NCBI GenBank assembly: GCA_018257865.1
Contig: JAEUBA010000077.1
Location: 1 to 64,000 of the forward strand
Length of the DNA: 64,000 bases
Direction: 5' to 3'
From: Stereocaulon alpinum
Lineage: Eukaryota > Ascomycota > Lecanoromycetes > Lecanorales > Stereocaulaceae
A model generated the notes under the pieces. That model did not search any database. It was given only the letters and a program-made list of their open reading frames with translations, and was not told the origin of the DNA. Both the position numbers and the translations under genes were made by a program. Of this stretch, positions 41,990 to 54,161 are shown one piece after another; positions within the stretch are counted from its first letter, which is position 1; each line of letters opens with the position of its first letter.

Positions 41990-42387
41990 GACGCCTGGAG
42001 AGACTACAATACTTCTCATATCAGGAGGCTACCCTATAGCGCAAAGAGAAGGGCAATCGAATTCACCAATTGCAACCCAGTCCCGCATACCGCCACGGCG
42101 GCAGGGATTTTTGTTCGCATAGCTGAGACAGTACACCCATCATGGGATGGTCATTCTCTCGTTAATTTCACGTGTCTATACCTTTCATGATGCTCAGGTC
42201 CCGAGCCAAGTTCGAGGACTTATGGCTAGAATTTCATTTAATGCCCAAATGCAAGCGGTCCAGCTGATGCTCAATTGGTATCTCAAATTTCAAATCGCAG
42301 AGTGCTGATGCCATGTTCATACGCCCATCAATGCATATATTCATAATTCGCTAATGTGAGCAAGACCAATCAAAGCGTCCTAGCATT
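41990..42387. other. intergenic region between convergent genes
   Basis: 398 bp between the G-patch stop and the SEC1 stop. Nothing else was recognised. Confidence 0.5.
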
Positions 42388-44968
42388 TTACTTCTTCGAG
42401 CTGAAGAAGTGGTGTTTCTTCTTTTTCTCTGAATCCTTCTCTTTATCTTTCTTACTAAGCTTACCAGAAGGTAGGAGGGGTGTCAAGGTTGGAGGAGTCA
42501 CATTCTGAGGCTTGAGAGCCCCGTTCGCGGAGACCGCATCCCCATGGTGAGGACCGAGGTTCATTACACCCATGCTGGCTACTGGAGGCTGCTGAGGGGC
42601 GGCGTTCCTCGAGTCCGGCTCGTGGGAAGGTCGTGGCGTAGGTTGGGGCTCTCTCTCGAAAAGATGCGCTGGTGCTTGGGGTTTCGGTCGCTCTGCTGGT
42701 AGGCCAAGCCGCCGCCTGTCAACGCTCAAATCTCCAACCTGCCGGAGAAACAGACTTGGGGTTAGCATGTGAGAGGTTGCCAAGAACACATCTTTATTGA
42801 ATGCCTGAGAGATCTCGTAGCAAGCGCGAGACTCAGAATAGGTGGCTCCGCCCGCCATAAATACAATTATGCGCTGTCTAGGCTCCATAGCTGATGGCCG
42901 AGTCCTTGCCCAAGTAGGTTTGGCGGTGCTTCGTAACGATGCCTGGGAAACGTTGTCCTGACCCAGCAGTCCTTCAGTGGCATCGAGATGTGGCTTCGTG
43001 AACGGGAAATTGTTCTGATTGAGCATCCCCCGGATATGCTCTTCGAGCATTGGCTTGAGGGTAGGATCAAATCTCGAAAGCCCAGATTCTTCTTCAGCTG
43101 GATTTTGTGGTGCTTGTTTTCTACCGAAGAGAGGTTGAGCTAATGGCCGAGTATCTTTCAGCGACCTTGAAACGTGCGCACCGAGTAAGTCAAGATTATG
43201 AATTACTTCGCCGTCCTGCGCAGGCAATTGGGCATGAGCAAGAAGCTTTTGGGTATCAGATGGTAAAAGTCCATCTCGGTATAGCAGGTACTGAATTATG
43301 AGCCTGAGACGATCCGGGAAGGTGATATCGTTGTCATCGAGGAGTCTTATTACTTGATCCGCAACATTTTTCGGCTTTTTATAGTCTTCATCTAATCCTG
43401 TCGCGAGAGACTAAGTTGGTCAGTGAATGCGTTGGTGAAAACAGAAATCTCGTTACAAACCTGCTCTACTGAAGCAATATCTGCGAGTCGGCGCTTCTGG
43501 AAAATATCCATGGCATCTGAAGCCATGTTGAGATGCAAGGAGAAGGCTTCTTTGCCCTCCTGGAACTGTGGCAGTCCTGCCAGCATGTCTTTGATGTTGT
43601 TCAAGCTGCTAGGATTATCACTGAGCGAAATCATAGGTGTCAGTGACAGTGGTCAGCCCCCCATATTGTGAGTCGCATGACAAACCTTTCTGCAAATTGC
43701 GGGTTCTTAGCCTTGAACGCCTTGAACTCAGAAGCGAGCTTTTCCAGAAGATCCTTCATGTGTAGATGGCGGTTCTTGACCCATAAGTTGTCCTTTTCTC
43801 CAATCTCAACATCTTTAGGATTTCCGCTCCCTTCATTCTGGTTTAGCGCGGTCTTGTAGTAGACTTTATCTCCTTCTTTCAATGGTAAGAGATCGTGCAC
43901 CATGGCCTGATACGTGAATTCGTGGACTAGTGGAGCAAAGAGATCCATGGATCTATCAGTAATAATCAAAGCACCGCGAGGACGAGGTGAAGGGGGTGGG
44001 AAGTCCTCGTGGAACTTGGCATATTGGTCCATCTCGAGCTGGACAAAGCGAGCGAGGTGTGAGCAGAGAACGCTAGCCTCATGAGAAGCATTCCGTGGAC
44101 TATGGTATCGAATAGTAGGGTATTCTCCCAGTGACACACAGATAGAGACTATCTGGAAAGATAAATATCAGCGCTCTATGCAAAAGGGCTAAGCATGCGG
44201 ATACAGCAGCAAAGGTAATACCTTCTGCGCAAGCTCGTCCATGTGTTTCCGGACAAGCTGGTTACAGGCGGGATGGAACAATGTAGGAAAACTCCAGGGA
44301 TCCCGAAATGTTATAAGATGAGATTCGCGAGGATAGAAGTCAATGTTCAGCACCCTAAGCTGAACTATCTGTTCTCTAGCCAAGGATGACTGGTCCAAAC
44401 GAGCGCGCTGATCTGAAGGGAGTACTAGGTTGCAGTCACGATCAGAGATCAGAAGCTTGAGAGTCCCTACAAAGACGAAGCAGAGATAATGGAGTCTTAC
44501 ATGATGTCCATATTATGTATGATCTGCGGTACCGACGGCGCTCGAAGTCTGCCATCAAGCAATCGACGATGTGCGGCAGAGGTGAGAGTAGATATACTGC
44601 GTCCATCTCTTTGTTCGTCGGCCTTCTCTCTTCGATCTGCTCTATATCTTGTCCAAGCTCAGCCTCTTTCGGCACCGTGCAATCTCTTTTCGTAACCTAC
44701 TCGTAACATTTTCCTTGAGTATATCATCCTCTTTAACGACACCATCGACGAGTCGCCTGCTCCCAACATCCATGACCATGACTTTCCACTATAGGTCAAA
44801 CAATTAAGCTAGATGTGTTTAGGTCGTGGGTAGCGAAGCCTTACTTCTCCTTGACCGGTAGAGCGAATAGTCTCGAGTATTACTGGATTGGTCAACTGAT
44901 GATAGGAATAAGTCATTTGCAAAGGCTGACTTACTCTCCTGCTGCACCGCGATCACAGATGTTCCCAT
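42388..44968 (-). CDS. SEC1: Sec1/Munc18 family exocytosis protein Sec1
   Basis: 719-aa model in eight exons: 44935-44968, 44845-44882, 44701-44788, 44501-44647, 44222-44424, 43686-44152, 43461-43620, 42388-43410. Conserved blocks: MGTSVIAVQQEIILETIRS, WKVMVMDVGSRRLVD, IEERRPTNKEMDAVYLLSP, IDFYPRESHLITFRDPWSF, SLGEYPTIRYHSP, RGALIITDRSMDLFAPLVHE, the domain 3 block DEDYKKPKNVADQVIRLL, and PRQRIIVFMAGGATYSE. It binds the assembled plasma-membrane SNARE complex and promotes exocytic fusion. The tail is Pro-rich and then Lys-rich (SKKDKEKDSEKKKK). A 34-nt intron reading at exon 4/5 was rejected for a 76-nt one that restores WTSLLPSDQRARLD. The first two exons are tiny (34 and 38 nt). Confidence 0.92.
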
Positions 44969-45379
44969 ATTCGCGACGTCTAAGGGCAATGCGGAGCTCG
45001 GACAGCTTCGACGACCTTATAAATGCAGGTTAGAACGGACTCAAGCTTGCGGTCTCATCTTTTCATGTCATTTCGGGTTGTCGTGATATCCCGCAAGTAC
45101 AAAGTTCTCCATGCAACCGCTCTTGAAGAATGACCAGGCGGCAATGATGAGATGGGGGGGGGGGGGGGGGGGTTTTGGCGGAGACGGGGGCGGAGGCGGA
45201 GGCGGATAAAACGCCACTACTAGTGCCAAATTGGACAGAAGGGGATGGTTGCTCCAGATGAAACGCTTTCGTCGTTATGCCCATCCATCCTCTTATTACA
45301 AGTACTACTGCAATCACCTGGTGCCTCTCAACCCTGACTCCCCAATCAACCTTGATATCCATCTGTCCCCTGGTGGGGA
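44969..45379. promoter_or_regulatory. divergent promoter SEC1 / SUV3 with G tract
   Basis: 411 bp between start codons. It holds a 19-nt homopolymer of G (45154-45172), followed by a (CGGAGG)n-like purine stretch to about 45207. The combined G-rich strand could form G-quadruplex DNA. Confidence 0.55.
45154..45172. repeat. poly-G tract (G19)
   Basis: Nineteen consecutive G on the + strand, followed by ttttggcggagacgggggcg and further G-rich words. Length may be unreliable because such runs are hard to sequence. Confidence 0.85.
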
Positions 45380-47788
45380 ATGCTTCCTGCTGATCGAGCC
45401 TTGACTTCACGTCTGCTCGCCACGTCGAAAATTGTAAAATGGCCAATCATAAGTGCTAGGCACAGGTCCAACCACCCAAGTGAAAAGAGATGGACAATCG
45501 GAAGACAGCCTTCAATCGGCCCTGGTGGCCGGGCAGGACCCTTCCTTACTCCGGATCCAAGAACGAGTGACCCTGCCGCAAGGGCCAGGTTTCTCGAAAC
45601 GAAGAACTTCGTACCATGGCTCGTTGAGCGACTTCAGACTCTAGAGAAGAACGCGGCAGACCCTGGCTATGCTACCTTTGCAAGAAACTTGACGGCCATC
45701 CTTCCAGACAAGTCGGTTCGAACAGCGCTTGACAACCAAGAATCGACGCACCCAAGAGACTCGGAGTGGCAGCCGTCAGAACAGACGCGACCACTGTCTC
45801 TATTAAAATCCTTACGGTCAGCATACAATTTCAACGGAGAAGCAGGAGTGGATCTCCAGCTACGATATGCGTACCACGGGCTCCTTGCAGCTCGGAAGTT
45901 CTCAAAGGTAGATCTGCAAGATCAGGAGAAACTTGCTGATTTGCGGTATCCGGTGGAATGGTATCCAGCTACGCGAGCAGTTCAACGAAAGATTATCATG
46001 CACGTGGGACCAACGAATTCAGGCAAGACCTATCAAGCACTGAAGCGACTCGAGCAAGCAAAAACGGGTATCTACGCAGGGCCGCTGCGACTGTTAGCGC
46101 ACGAAGTGTACACAAGGATGAACGCGAAAGGCAGAGTCTGTGACCTTGTCACTGGCGATGAGAGGGCTGTACAAGAGAATGCGGAAATGAGAAGTTGTAC
46201 CGTGGAGATGGTACCGCTAAATGTCGACGTGGATGTTGCCGTCATTGATGAGATACAGATGATAGGTCACAAGGAGCGTGGATGGGCGTGGACGCAAGCT
46301 TTTCTCGGCTTAAAAGCGAAGGAGATCCATCTCTGTGGGGAAGAACGCAGTGTGCCGTTGATTCGCGAGCTCGCCGCATCGATGGGAGACTCGCTTGAGA
46401 TCAATACCTACAAGCGACTAAGTCCACTGAAAACGATGTCGACAAGCCTACATGGTGACCTGAGAAATCTTAGAAAGGGCGATTGCGTTGTCGTATTCTC
46501 CCGTTTAGGCATTCGCGCCATGAAGGCTGATATAGAAAAACTTACGAGAAGGCGAGTAGCCATTGTGTATGGTAGCTTGCCTCCAGAAACTCGAGCACAG
46601 CAAGCGAAGCTCTTCAACGACTCTGACAACGACTATGATTTCCTTGTGGCTAGCGACGCAATTGGCATGGGCTTGAATCTGTGAGCACAAAAACTTCTCG
46701 GCGTTTGATAGATTACTAATGCCATCCACAGAGCTATCAAACGCATTGTCTTTGGAACGGTTCACAAGTACAATGGCTTCAGAGTAGAGCTCCTCGAGCC
46801 TGCGCATCTCAAGCAAATAGCTGGACGTGCTGGCCGATACCGCACTGCAGCTCAAGCTGATGGCCCCTTGGGAAAATTAGACGAAATTACAGCAGACTCA
46901 AGGAAGGCGCTGATGCAAATACCGTCCCCTAATGTGGGATTGGTAACTACTTTCGAAAGAGGGGATCTCCCTCTCGTCCAGAGAGCTATGCAGACAGAGT
47001 TGGATCCTATAATGAGCGCTGGCATCCTACCCCCGACGACCATTCTGATGAAGTTCGCAACGTACTTCCCACCATCAACAAGCTTTAGTTACATCCTGCT
47101 ACGTCTCCACGAGCTCTCGCTTAAACACCCTAGGTATCATCTGTGCACACTCAAGGATCAAATTGGGATTGCAGATACCATACAGCCCGTTCGATTATCC
47201 ATTCATGACCGCATAGTATTCTGTGCATCGCCATGTTCCGTCAAGGAGCCTGGCATGGCTCCTATCTTACATGCGTATGCTAGATGTGTTGGGGAAAACA
47301 CCAGCGGAGCGCTCCTTGACATCCCTGAAATACCGTTGGATCTCTTAGATGATGGAATTAGGCTTGACAGAAGCTACATGTCAAGCCTGGAAAAACTACA
47401 CAAGGCTATTGTTCTTTACCTCTGGCTGAGTTATAGATTTGCGGGAGTCTTTGTTGACCAGGCAATGGCAATCTATGTCAAGAGGTTGGTGGAAGAAAAG
47501 ATTGATAAGATGCTTGCAGAGTATTCCTCAAGCCCGGCGATCAGAGAGAGAATAAAAGCAATGCGTGAGGAAGCTTTGCGTCAGATCAGCAAACTCAACG
47601 AGCCTTTTGCGGAGCCTGATGACTCTGAGGTGCAGATCGAGATGCCAGATGCACCTTTGGTGCCGGAAGACACGCCTGTTCAAGGGCGAGTAGGGCAGGA
47701 CTCACAGTCAGCCAGTCTCCACATCACGGAGCAACAGCATGGCATTGGAAATCTGGCTGAAGCTAATACTAGCGCAAGCCCCCCTTGA
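45380..47788 (+). CDS. SUV3: mitochondrial ATP-dependent RNA helicase Suv3
   Basis: 785-aa model with exons 45380-46680 and 46732-47788 and a 51-nt intron. The N-terminus is a mitochondrial presequence type (MLPADRALTSRLLATSK, with many R/S/K). Helicase motifs: Walker A GPTNSGKT (starting near residue 210), motif II DEIQ (near 290) in VAVIDEIQMIGH, IYAGPLRLLAHEVY, VFSRLGIRAMK, VASDAIGMGLNL, and motif VI QIAGRAGRY. The C-terminal Suv3-specific region follows (LPPTTILMKFATYFP, HELSLKHPRYHLC). Suv3 with the exonuclease Dss1/Msu1 forms the mitochondrial RNA degradosome. The C-terminus is acidic and disordered. The intron splits the Leu codon of GLNL. Confidence 0.94.
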
Positions 47789-48339
47789 GAATTCCACCGC
47801 AATCTTGTCTTGATGACCCGGCATCTCATATGGGTTACACTTGGAATCTCATGTAGATGTGCATTGCTTAATTACTTGGAATTTATCGAGCAGAACGACT
47901 ACGTCTAGAACTTTTCCACAGCCTCGCGGCGGCGACAGAAGTCTCTACACGCAGTCAATGGAAGTACGTACTTGCTGAAAGGTGTTCAGGACACCGCATA
48001 CAGTGATAAGTCAATGCTGCTTAAATCTATCCATGCTTGCCTTGATCTTAGCAGATTATGTATACAGAAGGCAACGATTAATGGTGATTAGGAAGCGTAA
48101 CAGACAATTATGAAGCAGTGTATCAAGTAGCCACTGTGTCTGGCGGACTGGCATACTCGACGCACGCAATTGGAAAATAACAAGGCGCGGCTAATCGAGG
48201 AGTTAGCGTCTAGTTAAGCGCAATGGATACGGCTTGTGTAACTTACTTGTAAAATAGCAAGTAGTTCACTGTTCGACGTTTGTCTTGACTCCCTTCCGTA
48301 TTCACGGGCGCTGCGATCATCGCTTGCCTCTTTACCTTA
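47789..48339. other. intergenic region
   Basis: 551 bp between SUV3 and PRP22, both on +. No gene or repeat was seen. Confidence 0.5.
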
Positions 48340-51300
48340 ATGGCCGACTTCGAAAAGTTCGAGCATCTTTCGCTGGTCTCAAAAGTCACGTCGGAGCTGC
48401 AAAATCATTTGGGCATCAATGACAAGGTGATTGCGGAATTCGTCATAGCACAGCATTCGAAATGTCAGTCATTCCTGGACTTCAAAGCCCGAATAGAGGC
48501 GCTGGGAGTAGATTTTCCGCAGAGTCTTATAGAAAGCGTGGACAGACTCGTTCTAACACTACATCCGAAACATAAGGCGAGGGCAAATGATAGAGCTTCG
48601 AAGACGGAGGGCGCTGAGAATGGTGCGGGGCTGGACGAGGTGGAGAAGAAGACAAGGATATTCAAGGGTCTGGCAGTACCGGATAAGGAACAGCAGTGGG
48701 ACGATAGGCCATCCGAAGCGGAAGCTAAGAACGGACCTCAACTCGATGCTCTTGACGATACCTTCGCTATGCTAGAGGGTCTCGCGGGGAGAGCTAAAAG
48801 GACTCGAAATGGTACAAGCGGAAGGGAAAGGAGTCGGAGTCCGGATGATGTGGATGACCGCAGCAGACGGAAAAAGGCCCGGTACCGTTCACGATCGAGA
48901 TCCTACAGTCAAGAGCGATATAGTAGATCCCGGAGGCATGATGATGGCCATGGATTTGTTCATACGGACAGCAGAAAGCGGTATAGGGAAGAAGAAGAAA
49001 ACTACTTCAAGCGGCCACCGATCTCGGAGATTGACGACGCGCCGAAGCTTTTCAAAGTCTACGATGGTACTGTTACTGGCCTGAAACACTTTGGGGCCTT
49101 CGTCAGTCTTCAGGGGATTAAAGGCAGGGCTTCTGGCTTGGTGCACGTGTCTGCTATGCAAGCAGGAGCTCGAGTCAACGATCCAGCAGATTTAGTGTCT
49201 CGAGGCCAGCCAGTCAAGGTAAAGGTAATCAGTATCCAGGAGGGGAAGATTGGACTATCGATGAAGGAAGTGGACCAGGCCACAGGCCGTGATCTCGTAC
49301 CACAAAAACGACTAGCATCTGGTGCCAATATGGAGAAGTTAGATGGGTATAGCTCAGAGACCAACGGGACCAGTCGATACGGCAATTTGACATCCGATGT
49401 GCCCGTCATAGAAGGGGATGTCAATGGCAAACCTATGCGCCATAAGAAGAGGATGACATCCCCTGAAAGATGGGAGATCAAGCAGCTAATTTCATCTGGT
49501 GTCATCTCGGCGCTGGACTACCCCGACATTGATGAAGAGTATAACGCAACGCTCGCCGGAGTAGGCGACTTTGAAGAGGAGGAAGACGTGGACATCGAGG
49601 TTCGAGAAGAAGAACCTCCTTTCCTAGCCGGGCAAACGAAGCAATCGTTAGAGCTATCTCCAATCAGAGTTGTCAAAGCTCCGGATGGATCCATGAATCG
49701 TGCTGCAATGGCTGGGACCTCTTTAGCAAAGGAACGCCGAGACTTGCGGCAGCAAGAGGCACAGGACAAAGCTGCTGAGCAAGCGTCACAAGTCGACCTT
49801 AATGCACAATGGCAAGATCCAATGATGGCACCCGAACAACGCCAATTTGCAAGCGATTTACGAAATACACAAGCCCACAAAGCCCCAGACGCGTTACCAG
49901 AGTGGAAGCGGGTCGTGCAAAACAAAGACCAGTCCTTCGGAAAGAGGACTTCAATGTCGATAAAGCAGCAGAGGGAGAGCTTGCCCATGTTCAGATTCCG
50001 CAAGCAGCTCCTGGATGCGATCAATGAAAATCAATTAATGATCGTTGTCGGTGAAACTGGCTCAGGCAAAACAACACAATTAACACAATATTTGGCGGAG
50101 GCCGGTTTTGCTAACCACGGAATGATTGGATGCACTCAACCTCGTCGTGTCGCTGCAATGTCGGTTGCTAAACGTGTAGCCGAGGAAGTCGGATGCAAGC
50201 TAGGTGAAGAAGTTGGATACACGATACGATTCGAAGATTGCACAAGTCCTTCGACCAAGATCAAATACATGACCGATGGCATGCTTCAACGAGAAGTGCT
50301 GCTTGATCCTAATCTAAAGAAGTATTCTGTGATCATGCTGGACGAAGCACACGAGCGGACTATAGCTACAGATGTTCTCTTCGGATTATTGAAGAAGACC
50401 CTGAAAAGAAGACCCGATCTCAAGGTCATCGTCACATCTGCTACTTTAGACGCGGACAAATTCTCAGAATACTTCAACAAATGCCCAATCTTCACTATAC
50501 CTGGCCGCACCTTTCCTGTCTCTGTTAATTTTATAACCGAGCCAGAGTCAGATTATCTGGACGCTGCATTGGTTACAGTAATGCAGATACATCTACAGGA
50601 ACCGGCAGGCGATATACTACTGTTCTTGACAGGCCAGGAGGAAATTGACACAAGCTGCGAAATTCTTTTCGAGAGGATGAAGGCTTTAGGTCCTAGTGTC
50701 CCCGAGCTCATTATCCTCCCCGTGTACAGCCAGCTTCCAAGTGAAATGCAGAGTAGGATATTCGAGCCCGCGCCACCAGGAAGCCGTAAAGTGGTTATTG
50801 CCACCAACATCGCAGAAACATCCATCACCATTGACGGGATTTATTATGTGATTGACCCTGGCTTTGTCAAGCAGAATGCATATGATCCCAAACTTGGGAT
50901 GGACTCCCTAGTCATAGTTCCAATCTCTCAAGCCCAAGCCCGCCAGCGAGCTGGTCGTGCTGGACGGACTGGTCCTGGGAAATGTTTTAGGCTGTACACT
51001 GAGGCTGCCTTCCAGTCCGAGATGTTACCAACTTCAATACCTGAGATTCAACGTCAAAATCTATCAACTACCATCCTCATGCTCAAAGCGATGGGAATCA
51101 ATGACTTGCTCCACTTCGACTTTATGGACCCTCCCCCAACCAACACCATGTTGACAGCGCTGGAAGAACTCTACGCTCTGTCTGCCCTCGATGACGAAGG
51201 CCTCCTGACAAGGCTTGGCCGCAAAATGGCTGACTTCCCCATGGAGCCAGCGCTTGCGAAGGTACTGATTGTTTCGGTAGATCATGGATGTAGTGAAGAA

Positions 51301-51978
51301 ATCCTTAGCATTGTAGCAATGCTCTCAGTACAGACTGTCTTCTACCGCCCGAAGGAAAAGCAACAGCAAGCCGACCAGAAGAAAGCAAAATTCCATGATC
51401 CGCATGGTGACCACCTTACGTTGTTAAATGTATATCAGCAGTGGAAGAGCTCAGGCTTCTCTAATCCGTGGTGCTTCGAGAACTACATACAAAATCGTTC
51501 GATGAAACGCGCACAAGACGTCAGACAACAACTTGTGAGTATCATGGAACGATACAAGCATCAAATCGTATCTTGTGGGCGAAACACCATGAAGGTTCGA
51601 CAAGCCTTATGTTCCGGCTTCTTCCGCAACGCCGCGAGAAAGGATCCACAAGAAGGGTACAAAACGCTGATCGAGGGTACCCCTATTTACATGCATCCCA
51701 GCTCTGCTATGTTTGGAAAGCCTGCTGAATACGTAATATTCCATACCTTGGTCCTAACGACGAAGGAGTACATGCAAGTAACGACAGCTATTGAGCCGAA
51801 GTGGCTTGTGCAGGCAGCACCTACGTTCTTCAAGGTTGCAGCTACGGATCGTCTATCGAAGCGGAAGAAGGCGGAGAAGATCCAGCCGCTGTACAACCGG
51901 TTTGCTAGCGAAGATGACTGGCGCCTATCGGCACAGAAGAGGCAAGGACGTGGTGGCGGTGGCGGAACTTGGGGCTAA
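48340..51978 (+). CDS. PRP22: pre-mRNA splicing DEAH-box helicase Prp22 (DHX8)
   Basis: Single exon, 1212 aa. The N-terminus (FEHLSLVSKVTSELQNHLG) is the helical element typical of Prp22. An RS-like region follows (about 155-215), then an S1 RNA-binding domain (about 240-315; FKVYDGTVTGLKHFGAFVSL, SGLVHVSAM). The helicase core has Walker A GETGSGKT (from residue 571), DEAH (668-671), SAT in VIVTSATLDADKF, TGQEEID, and QRAGRAGRTGPG (from about 869). HA2 and OB domains end with KPAEYVIFHTLVLTTKEYM. A Gly-rich tail closes the protein. Prp22 acts at the second splicing step and releases mRNA from the spliceosome. The S1 domain distinguishes it from Prp2, Prp16 and Prp43. Confidence 0.95.
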   Translation: MADFEKFEHLSLVSKVTSELQNHLGINDKVIAEFVIAQHSKCQSFLDFKARIEALGVDFPQSLIESVDRLVLTLHPKHKARANDRASKTEGAENGAGLDEVEKKTRIFKGLAVPDKEQQWDDRPSEAEAKNGPQLDALDDTFAMLEGLAGRAKRTRNGTSGRERSRSPDDVDDRSRRKKARYRSRSRSYSQERYSRSRRHDDGHGFVHTDSRKRYREEEENYFKRPPISEIDDAPKLFKVYDGTVTGLKHFGAFVSLQGIKGRASGLVHVSAMQAGARVNDPADLVSRGQPVKVKVISIQEGKIGLSMKEVDQATGRDLVPQKRLASGANMEKLDGYSSETNGTSRYGNLTSDVPVIEGDVNGKPMRHKKRMTSPERWEIKQLISSGVISALDYPDIDEEYNATLAGVGDFEEEEDVDIEVREEEPPFLAGQTKQSLELSPIRVVKAPDGSMNRAAMAGTSLAKERRDLRQQEAQDKAAEQASQVDLNAQWQDPMMAPEQRQFASDLRNTQAHKAPDALPEWKRVVQNKDQSFGKRTSMSIKQQRESLPMFRFRKQLLDAINENQLMIVVGETGSGKTTQLTQYLAEAGFANHGMIGCTQPRRVAAMSVAKRVAEEVGCKLGEEVGYTIRFEDCTSPSTKIKYMTDGMLQREVLLDPNLKKYSVIMLDEAHERTIATDVLFGLLKKTLKRRPDLKVIVTSATLDADKFSEYFNKCPIFTIPGRTFPVSVNFITEPESDYLDAALVTVMQIHLQEPAGDILLFLTGQEEIDTSCEILFERMKALGPSVPELIILPVYSQLPSEMQSRIFEPAPPGSRKVVIATNIAETSITIDGIYYVIDPGFVKQNAYDPKLGMDSLVIVPISQAQARQRAGRAGRTGPGKCFRLYTEAAFQSEMLPTSIPEIQRQNLSTTILMLKAMGINDLLHFDFMDPPPTNTMLTALEELYALSALDDEGLLTRLGRKMADFPMEPALAKVLIVSVDHGCSEEILSIVAMLSVQTVFYRPKEKQQQADQKKAKFHDPHGDHLTLLNVYQQWKSSGFSNPWCFENYIQNRSMKRAQDVRQQLVSIMERYKHQIVSCGRNTMKVRQALCSGFFRNAARKDPQEGYKTLIEGTPIYMHPSSAMFGKPAEYVIFHTLVLTTKEYMQVTTAIEPKWLVQAAPTFFKVAATDRLSKRKKAEKIQPLYNRFASEDDWRLSAQKRQGRGGGGGTWG

Positions 51979-53501
51979 GTGGAGAAGTCAATGGTTTCAT
52001 CAAGAGCGCTATGCGTCTTAAAGGTTACTGATAGCGAACAGATTTTCAAAGTCAAACACTCTACCAGTCACAGGTCCTGCTCGACGTATACTTTCCAAGC
52101 GCTGAATGCTGAACAAGTTGAAAAGCATGGGTTTCATCATTGTCAGCTAAGAACCTGCGATGGTCTGTAAATCTTGACTTCGACCGTAGTCGCTACTCGC
52201 CCTTCTTCAAACCTGTTCATTTCCCTACGCTATGAGGTCCACCAACGGTATGCTTACCACTCAATAAAATCTCTAATGGGTCTGATAAGGTGGGAATCTT
52301 CCAAAATATCGGAATCATTGGCTCTCCAGCAAGTTCTGAAACACTGTTTCTTCACACACCTTATACGAGAATCGTACGATGTGCCACATATGGTTTCGTG
52401 ACTTTGCCACTCCATGCACTGATCATGCCGTACAACTTCTCCTGTTCTGACTCAGTCTTTCTCTGACAACACACGCCTAGGCCTGCTCGAACTTTCTTAG
52501 TCTCAAGTCTTCCAAAATTCTAGCATCTGCGCTAGTCTCATTTACTTCTCTGCAGCTAAGACCGTAGTCCATACGCGTCTCCCTCGCACGGAATTACAAC
52601 AATTGAAACTATTGCATACGCTTGAAAACCCGAACTCAAACAGTGCTTTTCTAGGCAGGCGATAGCGAATTGCAAGACTCTTAACACATCGATGGCCCGT
52701 GCTAACCGAGTGCAGTCGGAACAACAGTCCCAACCTTCGCGATACTCCGACACCAGCTCCTTGGAGCGGGTACGAAAGCTCGGGTACTAATCTCTGGTCT
52801 CAATCTGTGAGCGTTGTGCGAAGCTCGCTTCTTCACTATGGAGGGAGTTGAGAACCTTCGAATCTTGGTCATTCTCTACGAAAGAGTGGCCGGTACCGAT
52901 TCTATGCTGAACGGCGTTCCGAGAAAGCGTAACATAGGTGTGAAAGTGCAGAGCTGCCACCACCACTTTCTGCTTCAGTGAATCACGACTGCTCGATCTG
53001 GGAAGGTCCAAATTGTTCCTCCACCTTACACATTCCCGCTACCCTAGTCTCTGGACACTGGGCGTATGGCTGTCGGAGACTAGGGAGCTAGTGAGAATTC
53101 CATCGTTGTGCATCCTTCTGTAGACATTGGATTACGGAAATGGAGACTGGACACAGAGACAATTGTTCCGCAAGGCGGCTTCGTACGCTTCGCCTTTGAC
53201 CTGAGAAGCAGCCTGATGCGTGGGGATGGTCTATCTGCCCGAAAAAGCTGATCAGTAGAAATAATGTCCGCATAGCACAAGATGTCATATTACTTTATTG
53301 CGGTCGAGAGTCATACCAAATTATCCTTGTGTATTATCATTTAAGTTTATTTCCTTGCTTGTGTATGTACGTATGTATGATCCTGCTTGTGTATTTAAGG
53401 AAACGTTGCGTTAAGGCGTCCATTTGCGTCTCAGTGTTCTCCCACGCTAAGCTTTCTGTGTAAGGTCCCCAAGAGAGAAAAGCTTGTATGGGATCTACCC
53501 A
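51979..53501. other. 1.5-kb gene-poor region
   Basis: Several ORFs of 60-75 codons appear on both strands but none has a signal peptide, domain or splice partner I could recognise. A short tgtatgtacgtatgtatg run lies at about 53361-53380. No RNA gene was recognised. Confidence 0.55.
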
Positions 53502-54161
53502 TCAACCCGCAAAAGGCTTAATAACCACTGCGCCAACAGGATCAATGGGCCCCTCAGTATGATGAACATTGATAGCAGTGATAGTGCTCGCACTCCTTTG
53601 ATCAGTCGCATACCATCCAAGCAGATAGCTCAAAGTCATCCATACCATCTGATTAGTGAGATGCTTGACAACACCATGGGCCGGATTATTCAACGAGTAC
53701 ACGCTTAAAGAACAATTGACGCCAGGCACCCGCAGGCTCTCGTATGGATCTGGGATGATGTCTAAGGCGCCGAAGAAGTCCAGCATGTCACTGAAATAGC
53801 GTATGGCGTTTAAGAGGGTAGGTTGCACTGCAAATTGATCGATGAAGAAGCTAGGGCAGACGGCGATGGACAGTTCGATTCTGGGTTTCGATATCCAGAG
53901 GTGGTGTTCTTCGATGCCCGAGGGACAATGATCGTGAAAGGGCGGGCTGTCATGTTTGTCTTAGTCTGATTTCATGTTTGAGGTGGGAGGGCATGCGAAC
54001 TTAATTGTGGCGTTTCCGCCTGGAAATGTAAGATTACTGTTTTGGAACAGCGATGACAAGATATCATCATTCAGAATCATAGGAGGAGGCGCTGCGGAAA
54101 CGGTTGTTGCACGGTAGACCAAGAGTGAGACAGCTGAAGCAGTGAGATGCATGATATGCAC
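53502..54161 (-). CDS. small secreted protein of unknown function (SSP2)
   Basis: 201-aa model with exons 54001-54161 and 53502-53946. The 54-nt intron has donor GTTCGC (as used in RAD18), branch gactaagac and acceptor GACAG. The signal peptide ends near VSAAPPP. A second ATG at 54152 could be the true start. The mature protein has sequons (NLT, NAT, NCS), the block IELSIAVCPSFFID, then IPDPYESLRVPGVNC, a predicted amphipathic helix (VVKHLTNQMVWMTLSYLLGW), and a strand-rich end. The LSIxVCP block also appears in the remnant at 55700-56118, and a related one (LDLFICPTW) in the neighbour at 54905. Function unknown; candidate effector or cell-surface protein. Confidence 0.65.

Noticed and set aside
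44467..44500. 34-nt intron in SEC1
   Set aside because: Too short for a fungal intron and gives a non-family sequence. The acceptor at 44425 (76 nt) restores WTSLLPSDQRARLD.
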